From Spirabiliibacterium falconis (lineage in GTDB: Bacteria; Pseudomonadota; Gammaproteobacteria; Enterobacterales; Pasteurellaceae): a stretch of 64,000 nucleotides of DNA. Position numbers and translations under genes: made by a program. How positions within the stretch are numbered: the stretch's first letter is position 1; each line of letters opens with the position of its first letter. Of the stretch, positions 1 to 7,925 are shown in pieces. Below the pieces are notes generated by a model that saw only the letters and a list, made by a program, of their open reading frames with translations, searched no databases and was not told the DNA's origin. The stretch covers positions 1 through 64,000 of the forward strand of contig NZ_JABMIJ010000001.1 in the NCBI RefSeq assembly GCF_014885015.1, in the 5' to 3' direction.

Positions 1-935
1 TTTTGCATGATCATTAACAAGCTAATACATTTTTTTAGTAATACGCCCGCCGATTTGCCCATTACGCACGGTTTATGAATATCCGTGCAACGCACGATTT
101 CAACTTTTCCGCCTTTCTCGGTGTAGGTATCAACAAATAGCCCCTCTTTGCGTCGGATTGTGTAACCGTATGACGGCGCATAAATGCTGTTATTTTCGCC
201 CTTGGTTGGTACATAAGCCAAAATCACACAATCACTCCAAATAGGTTTTAATTGTCCGCTTTCCTCTTTCATGGCTGCGCCAATTTTGACCGTCTTAACG
301 TCAATCAATTCAGCGAACACTTGCGGGGTTAAAATGCCTGCGCGGGTGTATTTAATGCGATCAAGTAGCACGGTGTTTTCTTTCAGTTTTAGCCATACAT
401 CTTGCGCAATTACGCACACGTTAGGGCGTCGCCCTGTGTTGCTGATAACTGCATCAATGGCGGTATCAAATATCGGCAACGGGTTTGATTTGAGGTTGGA
501 GAATTTACTGTCGCCAGATAAGATAAATTTGTTTTGCGTATTGTAGTTGCTTTCATCTTGGGCAAGTTTGGCTGCTTCCATTTCACGCCCTAGCGCAATG
601 ATTTCCTGTACCACTGAAAGGGCGTGCTGTTTGAGTGGGTAGCTCGCTTCGTGGTCTTCGCGGTAGTCGATAGGGTATTCAATATCGTGTTCTTCAAGCT
701 CAATGCTAATTGCTGTCACGTCTTCAGGGGTCAAGCGGTTGCTGTCGCCGTGAACTTGGCGCACGGTGGATTGTTGGCGAAACGCTAGGCGACCAAATTG
801 GGGGATTTTCCCGCCCTCTTTTTCGATTTCCACGATAGGGAATAGCGTTTCACATACTAGCTCATTGTTGTAATAACCGTATGCAAGCTGGGTTAAAATT
901 GGGTCTTGGATGCGTTTTTGTGAAAGTGTTGACAT
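1..935 (-). CDS. Phage major capsid protein, 3' end cut by window edge
   Basis: Open frame from ATG at 935 to the window edge without a stop, about 311 codons visible. The start has an AGGAG ribosome site just inside the end of the upstream gene, two bases away. The N-terminus (MSTLSQKRIQDPILTQLAYG), followed by 'LFPIVEIEKEGGKIPQFG', is the usual opening of a large family of HK97-type phage coat proteins in which early residues read 'RIxDPxLTxLAxGY' and 'LFPxVxVxxxGGxIxxFG'. It follows a protease gene and a scaffold-like gene, which is the standard head-gene order. Family assignment is from recalled sequence pattern, so the exact capsid family is uncertain; capsid role is likely. Confidence 0.75.
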   Translation of the reverse strand, partial: MSTLSQKRIQDPILTQLAYGYYNNELVCETLFPIVEIEKEGGKIPQFGRLAFRQQSTVRQVHGDSNRLTPEDVTAISIELEEHDIEYPIDYREDHEASYPLKQHALSVVQEIIALGREMEAAKLAQDESNYNTQNKFILSGDSKFSNLKSNPLPIFDTAIDAVISNTGRRPNVCVIAQDVWLKLKENTVLLDRIKYTRAGILTPQVFAELIDVKTVKIGAAMKEESGQLKPIWSDCVILAYVPTKGENNSIYAPSYGYTIRRKEGLFVDTYTEKGGKVEIVRCTDIHKPCVMGKSAGVLLKKCISLLMIMQ

Positions 936-937
936 GG

Positions 938-1387
938 TTAAGCTCCTTTCTTGGTGATGATATTAAATGCGGTTAAATAGTCCGTGTTATGATGCCCCAT
1001 ATAAGCGCGGATTTCTTGATCTAGCGCAATCATTTCAGGCGGTGTATCGTCTGCATACGTTACACGGCTTGCGCTGTCGTTAATGGTTGCTGCGCGTTCT
1101 GTTGTGGCAATTTCTTCAAAGCAAATAACTTGCGGTAGCTCTTGAAAAAAGTCTTTTATTTTCTGTGTTAAGTTTTCTCCCTCTGAAAAGGTTAAGGTCT
1201 CGCCGTTGTCGAAGTTGTTCGCATAATTCAGCAATTCAAGTGAGCGGGCGCGGTGTTTTGGAATTAATTTTCCCTGTGCGATTAAGTCATCAATAAAATT
1301 GGCGTTACCGTCATTTTTTGATTGGTTTAACTGCGCTTTTAATTGCTCGTTTTCCGCTTTTAAGCGGTCAATTTCGGTTTGTTCCAT
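938..1387 (-). CDS. Probable phage head scaffold-like protein
   Basis: 149 residues, ATG preceded by GGGGGAA. Residues about 7-25 form a short coiled coil (LKAENEQLKAQLNQ), then a helical, acidic region. Placed between the putative prohead protease and the capsid gene. In Mu-type phages the protease gene (gpI) carries a scaffold as its C-terminal part; this gene, with its 'IDDLIAQGKLIPKHR' segment, looks like that C-terminal part as a separate gene. The role is inferred from position and coiled coil; no catalytic motif is visible. Confidence 0.55.
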   Translation of the reverse strand: MEQTEIDRLKAENEQLKAQLNQSKNDGNANFIDDLIAQGKLIPKHRARSLELLNYANNFDNGETLTFSEGENLTQKIKDFFQELPQVICFEEIATTERAATINDSASRVTYADDTPPEMIALDQEIRAYMGHHNTDYLTAFNIITKKGA

Positions 1388-1397
1388 TATTCCCCCG

Positions 1398-1964
1398 TTA
1401 TTTGATAATTAAATTCAGTGCGGTTTTATAATCAATATCTAGTGCTTGAGATAAATAAATGGCTTTATTATTTAAATCATCAGCAAAAGAAATATCTTCA
1501 TTCTCACAGTAAAAAATAAAGTCTTCTGTATCGTTAAAATAAAGATATTCAAGGCTTATTTCAGGTGGTAACATATTTTTTACGGCGGGCTTTTGGTCTT
1601 TCTCTAAAAAGCCAACGTGATTTAAATAAAATGAAATGCCTTTGGTTGGGTTTTTCTCATTCTCAATTGGAATAAAACTACTTGAAATGCCGTTAATTTG
1701 ATTGCTTTTGATTTTGCCGATTAAATCGTTGTTGATTTCAGCTTCAGCAAATAACGCATTATTGCAATAAATAACACGATTTACTTTGCCGTATTCGGGC
1801 AAGTTGTTTTCAGGGTGGCCAATCACAAGAGGCGCGGGCTTAATTTCTGTATTGTATAAATTCGCAATGCGCTTTAACTCGCTTTCCGTCCATACTTTGC
1901 GCGCCCACTTGCCCCCGCCGTTATGCTTGCCAGTGCGAAATATTTCAAAAAGTGCGGTTTTCAT
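1398..1964 (-). CDS. Phage prohead protease, Mu gpI-like
   Basis: 188 residues. The segment 'KPAPLVIGHPENNLPEYGKV' near residues 43-62 and 'LNHVGFLEKDQKPAVKN' near residue 115 match the pattern of Mu-like I proteins and related head maturation proteases ('APLxxGHPxxxxPxYGxV', then 'LxHVxxLGxxxPAV'). The start codon shares one base with the stop of the upstream mor gene (TAATG), indicating translational coupling. It lacks the long C-terminal scaffold of gpI; the next gene probably supplies that. Likely cleaves scaffold and capsid during head assembly. Confidence 0.65.
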   Translation of the reverse strand: MKTALFEIFRTGKHNGGGKWARKVWTESELKRIANLYNTEIKPAPLVIGHPENNLPEYGKVNRVIYCNNALFAEAEINNDLIGKIKSNQINGISSSFIPIENEKNPTKGISFYLNHVGFLEKDQKPAVKNMLPPEISLEYLYFNDTEDFIFYCENEDISFADDLNNKAIYLSQALDIDYKTALNLIIK

Positions 1965-2257
1965 TAATCGTCTTCCTTGAGAATGGTGTAAATCTTGTAC
2001 ATAGACAAATTGTACTTTTTGGCTAAAGCTGAATGATTGTTGCCTGTAAACTCTTTCTTAATGCGTGTATTACGCGCTTTAATAGATGACGGCGTAGATT
2101 TGGGAACATAGATCACAAGCCCTCCACAATAGTACGCCACCCTTTCTAGCGCATATTCAGTGATTTCGACAGCACTGCCGCCTTTCGCGATAGCTTCTTT
2201 CATGCTTTCCCTAATCCCGTCAAAAAGAACACTTGATTTTTGATTTCGTTTCGCCAC
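1964..2257 (-). CDS. Mor-family transcription activator
   Basis: 97 residues, GTG start with GGAGGG eight bases upstream. The segment 'CGGLVIYVPKS' followed by 'ARNTRIKKEFTGNNHSALAKKYNLSMYKIYTILK' is the signature of the Mor/C family: a beta strand ending in 'YVPK', then a helix-turn-helix near residues 63-92. In phage Mu, Mor turns on the middle operon. It is the first gene of the leftward head operon here, so it probably activates late genes of this element or responds to a helper phage. Confidence 0.8.
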   Translation of the reverse strand: MAKRNQKSSVLFDGIRESMKEAIAKGGSAVEITEYALERVAYYCGGLVIYVPKSTPSSIKARNTRIKKEFTGNNHSALAKKYNLSMYKIYTILKEDD

Positions 2258-2359
2258 AAAAGCCCTCCCTTGTTTGCTTTGGAATAACTTTAAAACACTT
2301 TAAAGAAAAAAAGATTTTAAAGTGCTTTAAAGAAAACACGCGGCCAACAAAACAAAAAA

Positions 2360-2403
2360 TTTTTTCTATATAAGCAAAAAGTGCTTGGACAACTTGGACA
2401 ATT
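2360..2403 (+). repeat. Left arm of 44-bp inverted repeat with TTGGACAA iterons
   Basis: The sequence from the T-run through CTATATAAGCAAAAAGT and two TTGGACAA words is repeated in reverse complement at 6259-6302 with a single mismatch. More TTGGACAA copies follow rightward (2402, 2453 inverted, 2478). The two arms enclose the replication module. Possible roles are origin iterons or a duplicated regulated promoter. Confidence 0.75.
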
Positions 2404-2581
2404 GGACAATTTGAATTAAGCAATTGAAATTTAAGAAAATAATTTTTAAAAATTGTCCAAGTTAGGGGGTAAAAAACTTGGACAATTGTCCTAAAAACTT
2501 GGGCAATGCTCAAAAAATAGACCAAACAAGGTTATAAAATAATCAATCCTATTTTATATTATGTTAAATATGGCGGTAAGA

Positions 2582-2606
2582 ATAAAAATCCCGCACTAGG
2601 CGGGAT
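2582..2606 (-). terminator. Rho-independent terminator after the DUF927 gene
   Basis: On the minus strand ATCCCGC pairs with GCGGGAT around a five-base loop and is followed by TTTTATT. It begins eight bases beyond the DUF927 stop codon, ending the early operon before the mor promoter region. Confidence 0.75.
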
Positions 2607-2613
2607 AATTTTT

Positions 2614-4755
2614 TCAGGGTTCACAGTAGGGCATAATCACATAAACGGGCGCGCGTTTTTTGTCTATGCGGTAGGGCATTTTTTGCGTGTAGCCCGCATT
2701 TTTGGACTTGTCTTTTTTCAATATGCCGTTGTTGTATAAAATTTCGCTAGCTTGGCGGTCATTAAAACCTGCTATAACTTCATTTTTGTACACAACGGGG
2801 AATATGTAAAACGTTTCTGTGCTGTTTGTTGGTGTTTCTATCTCCACATAGCCCGCGGCATCCATTGGTTGGTGTTGGCTTGGATTGTGGGGGAACTCCA
2901 CAAAACGGGCGCGGTAGCGGTCAATAAAGCCGATCACTTGCTCAAGCACTTGTTCTTCTTCCTTGCTGCGTGTGCCGAACACATTCAGCCAGTCGTTGAA
3001 ACTCACAATCAACGCTTCATTGATGATCTCACTTTCCCACGCGGTGAAGTTTGCTGCCATTTTGAGCGCAGTGTCAATCAAGGCGAACTTGTCCGCTACG
3101 CGGTAGATCTGCGCATCTGCGCCCTGCGGTACGCGTTTGAGCCATTTCTCTTTGTACATCTTGAAATTGGCTTTCACGCTCTCTTTGTGCGTGCTTAGGT
3201 GCTTGACCCACTCGCGCCCGATAACGCCGTAATTCTCCTTGCACGCCTCGTTTAAGTGGTCGGCGTGCGCCTTGGCATTGGCGAAGGTGTGAAAGTTTTC
3301 AGCCTTGCGAATAGGGATATTAATCAAGCGCACCAGTTGCCCCGCTTTAACGCGTATTCCCTCGCTCATTAAGAACGTCTCAACATCTTTTTCACCGGTA
3401 GACAATGTCACCGCTCGCCAGCGCATTAGCTCACGGTTTCCGCCGTCTTTTGCGCCCTGTAATTTACCCACGCCATTAAATAGCGTGTAGCAACTTGTTT
3501 CAACGTCCCGCACGCGTGAGCCTTGCCCGATTTCATCGAGTGGCAAAAAGCCGTCATTGTGCGCCATAGCTTCATTTGCAACGCCTAGGGCGGTGCTATA
3601 CCACGTTAAGCGCGTTTTGTCGGGGTGTCCGTAAATGGTGCTAGCAATATTGGCGGTTGTAGTCTTGCCCGTGCTTGAGCCGCCATAAAGGTGAATGCCG
3701 AAGTTATCCGCACCTAGCAAGCCCAAAAGGGGCGCGGCAAGGCTTGCCCCCACGCCCAAAATCATGGAATGATTACCCTTGAGATAATCGCCCACATTTT
3801 CGCGCCAGCTCTCCAGCGTCCCGCGTGTGTCATAGCCATTCACTGCGGCTGATTGTCCCGCAAACAACACGGGGCGCGCGGGTTCGCCGATTACCTCACC
3901 ATTTGGCAATAAGTACGCCCCGCCGTGCCAGCCTGTCAGCTCAGTAATCGTCCACGGCGTGCGCTCGCCCGCGGTTTGAAAATAGTCCGCCAGTAGGTTC
4001 TTGCTTTTGCTGTCGCTGGCGATTTTCAGCCCTTGCTTGCGTAATTGCTTCCAGCCCTCGCGCTCGCCAACAAGCTCAAGCGCAAGTGCGGTTGTTACGG
4101 GTTTATTTTCGTTTTCAGGGGTAAAGCGGAGCACAACGTAGGCGTTTTGTTCGCTCTTGCCCACGCCCACCACCTCAACGGGGCTAGAAAGCCATTTTGT
4201 ATTTTCGCCCGTGATGTCGCCTGTGGCCTTGTCAATCTTTGGCACCACATAAAATAGCCCGTTTATGCCGTTTTCTGTGCGTTCGTCAATGTAGGGTGTG
4301 TTGCGGGGCTCTTTCACGGCTGCGGCGACTTGCTCGGCGATAGCCTGCGCGATTTCGTCGCCTTGGCGTATGCGCTCAATATAGCCGCTTAAATTGGCGA
4401 TCTTTTGCCCTGCGCGGTCACAGTGCAAAAGCACCTTGGCGCGGGTGTTGTGGGCAATGTTCACACAAAGTGCGGTGATGGCTTTTTCGTCCACTTCGCC
4501 GAATTGATAAAGGGCGATCTCTTCTTGCTTTTCGTCAGCCACGCGGTAAAGGTTGATCTCGCTCAAAATATCATTATTGAGAATAACGGGCGGTTTTGAT
4601 TTTTCGTGACTGATAAGATCACACAACAACCGCCAGCCCACGCCGTCGCCGTTGTGGTAGGCTTCCCACGCATCTGGACCGATTAAAATTAATTGTTGCT
4701 CACGGTAGTTGTTGCCTTGCTTTTTCAGATACGGGGCATTTTTAAGCTTGCTCAT
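2614..4755 (-). CDS. DUF927-family primase/helicase-type replication protein
   Basis: 713 residues. The second half contains a Walker A loop 'GGSSTGKTTT' near residue 360, after 'TGWHGGAYLLPNGEVIG' and 'GASLAAPLLGLLGADNFGIHLYG', which is the usual DUF927 ATPase arrangement; 'DGFLPLDEIGQ' is the probable Walker B strand. The N-terminal third lacks a clear TOPRIM or zinc primase motif. DUF927 proteins are common replication proteins of P4-like satellites and integrated elements. Its ATG overlaps the stop of the 60-codon gene upstream by four bases, so it belongs to the early operon alpA-icd-orf60-DUF927. A terminator follows. Substrate and exact activity are not known. Confidence 0.8.
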   Translation of the reverse strand: MSKLKNAPYLKKQGNNYREQQLILIGPDAWEAYHNGDGVGWRLLCDLISHEKSKPPVILNNDILSEINLYRVADEKQEEIALYQFGEVDEKAITALCVNIAHNTRAKVLLHCDRAGQKIANLSGYIERIRQGDEIAQAIAEQVAAAVKEPRNTPYIDERTENGINGLFYVVPKIDKATGDITGENTKWLSSPVEVVGVGKSEQNAYVVLRFTPENENKPVTTALALELVGEREGWKQLRKQGLKIASDSKSKNLLADYFQTAGERTPWTITELTGWHGGAYLLPNGEVIGEPARPVLFAGQSAAVNGYDTRGTLESWRENVGDYLKGNHSMILGVGASLAAPLLGLLGADNFGIHLYGGSSTGKTTTANIASTIYGHPDKTRLTWYSTALGVANEAMAHNDGFLPLDEIGQGSRVRDVETSCYTLFNGVGKLQGAKDGGNRELMRWRAVTLSTGEKDVETFLMSEGIRVKAGQLVRLINIPIRKAENFHTFANAKAHADHLNEACKENYGVIGREWVKHLSTHKESVKANFKMYKEKWLKRVPQGADAQIYRVADKFALIDTALKMAANFTAWESEIINEALIVSFNDWLNVFGTRSKEEEQVLEQVIGFIDRYRARFVEFPHNPSQHQPMDAAGYVEIETPTNSTETFYIFPVVYKNEVIAGFNDRQASEILYNNGILKKDKSKNAGYTQKMPYRIDKKRAPVYVIMPYCEP

Positions 4756-4934
4756 TGGTGCCCCCTTAATTGTTTTTCAATGATGTTTAATTTTCCAATC
4801 AGCACGGTAGACAGATCACTAAATCCCCTTAAAATAATTTTTGATGTTTCAATTTCTGCAAGTGCTTCATCAAATTTTGAGGTGGCTTTTTTTCCGCCTT
4901 TAATGATTTTCAAGGTAGGTTTTGAATTACGCAT
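4752..4934 (-). CDS. Small element protein of unknown function
   Basis: 60 residues, overlapping the genes on both sides (by eight bases upstream and by an ATGA junction downstream). The N-terminus is basic (MRNSKPTLKIIKGGKKATSK) and the rest is a predicted amphipathic helix. I do not recognise the family. Its tight packing between an Icd-like gene and the DUF927 gene supports it as a real early gene of the element. Confidence 0.6.
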   Translation of the reverse strand: MRNSKPTLKIIKGGKKATSKFDEALAEIETSKIILRGFSDLSTVLIGKLNIIEKQLRGHQ

Positions 4935-5565
4935 AACGCCCCCCTTTCACTCCTGCCACCAAAGTGCGGTCAGTCTTTGCACTGTCGGGCAATTGTCCTA
5001 GCAAAATCAGCACATAATCACGCGCAAAGCTGGCGCGGGCGTGTTGTTCGCTGTTGGCTTGAATGCGCAATTGTTGCGCGCGGGTGCGGTCGTAGTGTTG
5101 GCGTGATACGCCGAGAAATTGATAGATCATGGCTGTAACTCCAATGTTAAATTTTTCTGAAGTTACCGCTAAAGTTTCGAGGCTTGGGCGGTAACGTGTA
5201 ACGGGCTCGAAAACTGCGAACACTGGAACACAGCAAAGGGCGGAACCTTTCCCGCTACACGCTACCATTGAAAGACGCTCTCGGCTTTCGTGAAGCTCTT
5301 GGCGTTCTTGAAGTGTACGTGCGCTACACATAAAAAAACACGCATGAGGCGTGCAATGCGCCAATGTTTTATCGTTCGAGTTTCGAGGCTCGGCGGTTGA
5401 TTTTGCAACCGCACGGATAAAATACGACAAAAGGGGCGCACTTGTAAAGCGTTTTTTGCTAGAATGTGTGTTAGTCATTGTTTCGCGTCGTGTTTGTGAA
5501 TGATGACTAGGGGCGGTGTTGTGTTGGCGCACAACTCGCCCCGCGTTGTTTCTGTTACTCGTCAT
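4927..5565 (-). CDS. Host cell division inhibitor Icd-like / Ash-family protein
   Basis: 212 residues, GGAGAG ribosome site, start inside the end of alpA. A middle segment 'CTPHACFFMCSARTLQERQE' and a C-terminal 'ARASFARDYVLILLGQLPDS' match proteins annotated as Icd-like or Ash family in P4-like prophages of Pasteurellaceae and enterobacteria; such proteins usually end with 'ARxxxARDxVLxxxGRLP'. In P4 the icd product interferes with septation. The N-terminal 40 residues are basic and low in conservation. Function here is by family only. Confidence 0.6.
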   Translation of the reverse strand: MTSNRNNAGRVVRQHNTAPSHHSQTRRETMTNTHSSKKRFTSAPLLSYFIRAVAKSTAEPRNSNDKTLAHCTPHACFFMCSARTLQERQELHESRERLSMVACSGKGSALCCVPVFAVFEPVTRYRPSLETLAVTSEKFNIGVTAMIYQFLGVSRQHYDRTRAQQLRIQANSEQHARASFARDYVLILLGQLPDSAKTDRTLVAGVKGGRYA

Positions 5566-5740
5566 TGGCGCTCTCCGTCATGTATCGCTTGATTTCACTA
5601 GCGGGGAAAAGCGTCGTCTTGCCGAATTTAACTTTTTTCAACTTCCCCACGCGCACAAGCCGATCGATTGTGGTCGGGTGGACCTTCAACAATTCAGAAA
5701 GTGTTTTGCGGGTGTAGTGTTGTTCTACTTCGTAGTTCAT
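5555..5740 (-). CDS. AlpA-like regulator / excisionase
   Basis: 61 residues with a MerR-like winged helix: 'TRKTLSELLKVHPTTIDRLV' followed by 'GKLKKVKFGKTTLFPASEIKRYM'. This is the AlpA/Xis architecture. AlpA proteins activate integrase or excision genes in P4-like satellites and in phage-inducible islands of Gram-negatives. It is the first gene of the leftward early operon and overlaps the Icd-like gene by eleven bases. Confidence 0.8.
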   Translation of the reverse strand: MNYEVEQHYTRKTLSELLKVHPTTIDRLVRVGKLKKVKFGKTTLFPASEIKRYMTESANDE

Positions 5741-6258
5741 CGTAATGCTCCTTAATGCGTCGGTGTTCGTGTGCTGAAAATCTTATAAAATGCTTTATTG
5801 TGTTGTCAAATGTCGTCAAAATGATTAATTTGGACAATTAAAATGAGAAAAAGATTAAAACAAAAATAGCCTTCAAAGATACCTTATTTGACCCCGTTAA
5901 AATGCCGTTAAAGCGGCGCGCTATTCGTTAAAGGCTTTCTAATGGTAGGGCAAGCAAGGCAAAAGCAAAAAAGCCGTTATTTACCCTTTTTTTTCGTCGT
6001 TAAGTTTCTGATAATGATTTAACAAAAACCGTTGTGAGGAACAAAAACCGCATTTAAATGCCGTTTTAACGCTGTTTTTGATTAATTTTTTACAAAATAT
6101 TACAAAAGACGAGCGGCAAGGTTGGTGGGATAACTTGGACAATTTCGCCAAAAACTTGGACAAAATGCGATTTTTCTTGGACAATTTAAGCTATAACTTG
6201 GACAATGATTTTAATATAAGTTATTGAATTTATTGTGATTGATATGTATAAATAGGGT

Positions 6259-6302
6259 AATTGTCCAAGTTGTCCAAGTACTTTTTGCTTATATAGAAAA
6301 AA
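6259..6302 (-). repeat. Right arm of 44-bp inverted repeat
   Basis: Reverse complement of 2360-2403 with one mismatch. It contains two tandem TTGTCCAA words nine bases apart and the CTTATATAG box. Iterons continue leftward at 6198, 6177, 6156 and 6135. Confidence 0.75.
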
Positions 6303-6332
6303 ATAAATAAAAAAGGGCGGAGATGTCCGCCC
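6297..6332 (-). terminator. Rho-independent terminator of the integrase gene
   Basis: On the minus strand GGGCGG and CCGCCC pair around a six-base loop and are followed by a long T-rich tract that is part of the right repeat arm. It lies 13 bases after the integrase stop codon. Confidence 0.75.
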
Positions 6333-6344
6333 GTGGTGAAGTGC

Positions 6345-7556
6345 TTAAAGGGTGTTGGCTGTGGCGCACTGTTCGACATAGTCCGCCCAGCGTTGCATAA
6401 TGGCTATGCGTTGCTCAAAGAAGTTAGATTGTAGGTAGGCACGGCGCACACTGTTGCCTTTCACGTCGTGCGCAAGGCATTTTTCTACCGCGTCGGGGTT
6501 TTCGCCTTGTTCGTTTAAATGCACACTGACAAGGGTTCGCATTCCGTGGGCGGTCATTACGCCCTTATAGCCCATTCTTTTCAGGGCGTTATTGAGTGTA
6601 TCAGGCACCATAGGCAAGCGCGGTGAGCCAGATTTAGGGAATATATAACGGCTATTGCCCGTGATAGGTTTCATCATTGCCAGTATTTGAAGGGCTTGTT
6701 TTGATAGTGGTACACAGTGATCAACACGCATTTTCATTTTATGCGCGGGGATTGTCCAAACGGCGTTTTTCAGGTCTATTTCTTCCCACTCTGCATTGAC
6801 GGCTTCTGATGACCGCACAATGGTGAGCAGTTTAAATTTGATGGCCGCTTTTGTCTGTGGTGTTGCTCTTGACTTAGCGAGGTCTTGCATAAATTGCGGT
6901 AATTGTTCAGACCTAATGCTTGGATTGTGTTTTCTCATGTGTCGCTTGAACATTTGCCCCACTTTAAGGCAAGGATTGAAAGGAATTAGCCCGCCATTTA
7001 CGGCAAAATTTAAAATGGCGTTAATGTTGGTGATCAGGCGGTGGACCGTGTCTAGCGTTCCTTTGCTTTCCACCGGGCGAAGTGTGGCCACAATCAACGG
7101 CGGGGTTATGTCGGATATAGGGTAATGACCGATAAAGGGCAAAACATAAAGTTCAAGCTGTCGCCAGTATTTATCAAGGGTTTTGGCGGTGATGTCGTTT
7201 TTTTTCTTCTCTCGCCATTGTTCACATACGGCGTTGAAGGTGTTTTTATTGTCAGCCACGAGCTGCGCTTGTTGTTGCTGGCGGTGCAATGCTGGATCAA
7301 TGTCATTAAGCAATAATGCCCGCATTTCTTCGCGCTTTGCCCTTGCCTGCGCTAGTGTGATTGTAGGGTAGTCGCCAAAAGAAATTTTGGTGCGCTTCTT
7401 GCTGATTGGGTGATCGTATCGAAAACGCCAAATTTTCGCGCCAGTGGGGCGGATATGCAAAAAAAGCCCCTTGCCGTCGTTTAATTCATAGTCTTTTGGC
7501 TGTGCTTTGGCTTGTGCGATCTGCGTGTTAGTTAAGCCTTTGACAATCCGCGCCAT
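6345..7556 (-). CDS. P4-type tyrosine recombinase (integrase)
   Basis: 403 residues. The N-terminal DUF4102 arm-binding domain ('LTNTQIAQAKAQPKDYELNDGKGLFLHIRPTGAK' region, residues 8-45) is followed by a core-binding domain and a catalytic domain with Arg in 'LTIVRSSEAVNAEWEEI', the box 'HGMRTLVSVHLNE', 'CLAHD' and a C-terminal Tyr in 'VRRAYLQ'. The gene points away from the tRNA-Ala gene, 180 bases from its 3' end, the normal placement for integrases that use tRNA 3' ends as attB. It catalyses integration and excision of the element. Confidence 0.93.
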   Translation of the reverse strand: MARIVKGLTNTQIAQAKAQPKDYELNDGKGLFLHIRPTGAKIWRFRYDHPISKKRTKISFGDYPTITLAQARAKREEMRALLLNDIDPALHRQQQQAQLVADNKNTFNAVCEQWREKKKNDITAKTLDKYWRQLELYVLPFIGHYPISDITPPLIVATLRPVESKGTLDTVHRLITNINAILNFAVNGGLIPFNPCLKVGQMFKRHMRKHNPSIRSEQLPQFMQDLAKSRATPQTKAAIKFKLLTIVRSSEAVNAEWEEIDLKNAVWTIPAHKMKMRVDHCVPLSKQALQILAMMKPITGNSRYIFPKSGSPRLPMVPDTLNNALKRMGYKGVMTAHGMRTLVSVHLNEQGENPDAVEKCLAHDVKGNSVRRAYLQSNFFEQRIAIMQRWADYVEQCATANTL

Positions 7557-7577
7557 AGTACCCCCTGATCTGTTTTA

Positions 7578-7613
7578 GTACCCACATTTGAGGGCATTAT
7601 AACGCGTGGGTAC
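7578..7613. promoter_or_regulatory. Inverted repeat upstream of integrase
   Basis: GTACCCAC (7578-7585) and GTGGGTAC (7606-7613) are perfect complements 20 bases apart, just upstream of the integrase start. A further GGGTAC word lies at about 7619. Likely operator or recombinase/AlpA-binding site. Confidence 0.45.
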
Positions 7614-7634
7614 TTTATTGGGTACAATAATTTT

Positions 7635-7729
7635 GCGTTTATATGCGTCGTAGTGCGTCTATATACATCTTTAAAAGTGGCTGGAGTGGCGTATTTAGTG
7701 GGGTTGTGCGTCTATATGCGTCGTGGTGC
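7635..7729 (+). repeat. Direct repeats next to the attachment site (arm-type sites)
   Basis: A 22-base word starting GCGTTTATATGCGTCG at 7635-7656 recurs at 7708-7729 with two mismatches, 73 bases apart; a shorter related copy (GCGTCTATAT) begins at 7655. Repeats of this size between integrase and the tRNA 3' end are typical integrase arm-binding sites. The matching distal copy of the att core lies outside the window, so the core itself cannot be defined. Confidence 0.55.
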
Positions 7730-7739
7730 TTCTTTGAAT

Positions 7740-7817
<78 letters not shown>

Positions 7818-7834
7818 AAGGTGCTTTCAACTAG

Positions 7835-7864
7835 AAAGTGCGGTTATATTAATGACCGCACTTT
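7835..7864. terminator. USS-dyad terminator after gltX
   Basis: AAAGTGCGGT (7835-7844) and ACCGCACTTT (7855-7864) form a ten-base-pair stem with a ten-base loop downstream of gltX. Paired uptake signals commonly double as terminators in Pasteurellaceae. Confidence 0.6.
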
Positions 7865-7925
7865 TATCTGTCAATCATTTTTACAAGATTGGTCGCGATT
7901 TTATCTCAACTGTTTAAATTTGATA

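Larger units (their letters stand above)
2258..2613. other. Intergenic region with iterons, promoter and operator-like repeats
   Basis: This AT-rich gap separates the early and late operons of the element. It holds the early operon's terminator (2582-2606), five perfect copies of TTGGACAA or its complement between 2385 and 2485 plus decayed copies to about 2505, the left arm of a 44-bp inverted repeat (2360-2403), and a dyad CACTTTAAA/TTTAAAGTG (2296-2324) in what would be the leader of the mor operon. Read leftward, the arm gives a TTGTCC box and a TATATAG box about 16 bases apart, a plausible mor-operon promoter. No credible gene lies in it. Confidence 0.6.
5741..6344. other. Long non-coding region with iterons between alpA and integrase
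   Basis: About 600 AT-rich bases without a credible gene. They hold a TTGGACAA word at 5830, a cluster of six perfect TTGGACAA words or complements between 6135 and 6277, the right arm of the 44-bp inverted repeat (6259-6302) and the integrase terminator. The alpA promoter should lie just right of 5741. A 67-codon frame at 5981-6184 overlaps the iterons and reads them as 'LSKFLAKLSKLS'; I regard it as spurious. This region is a good candidate for the replication origin of the element. Confidence 0.55.

Noticed and set aside
271-546. 91-codon plus-strand frame
   Set aside because: Antisense to the capsid gene, which has the clear coding pattern.
2220-2525. 101-codon minus-strand frame upstream of mor
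   Set aside because: Also made of iteron sequence and AT-rich leader, overlaps the mor start in another frame.
5981-6184. 67-codon minus-strand frame between alpA and integrase
   Set aside because: It overlaps the TTGGACAA iterons and its sequence is largely the translated repeat; no convincing ribosome site and no family resemblance.
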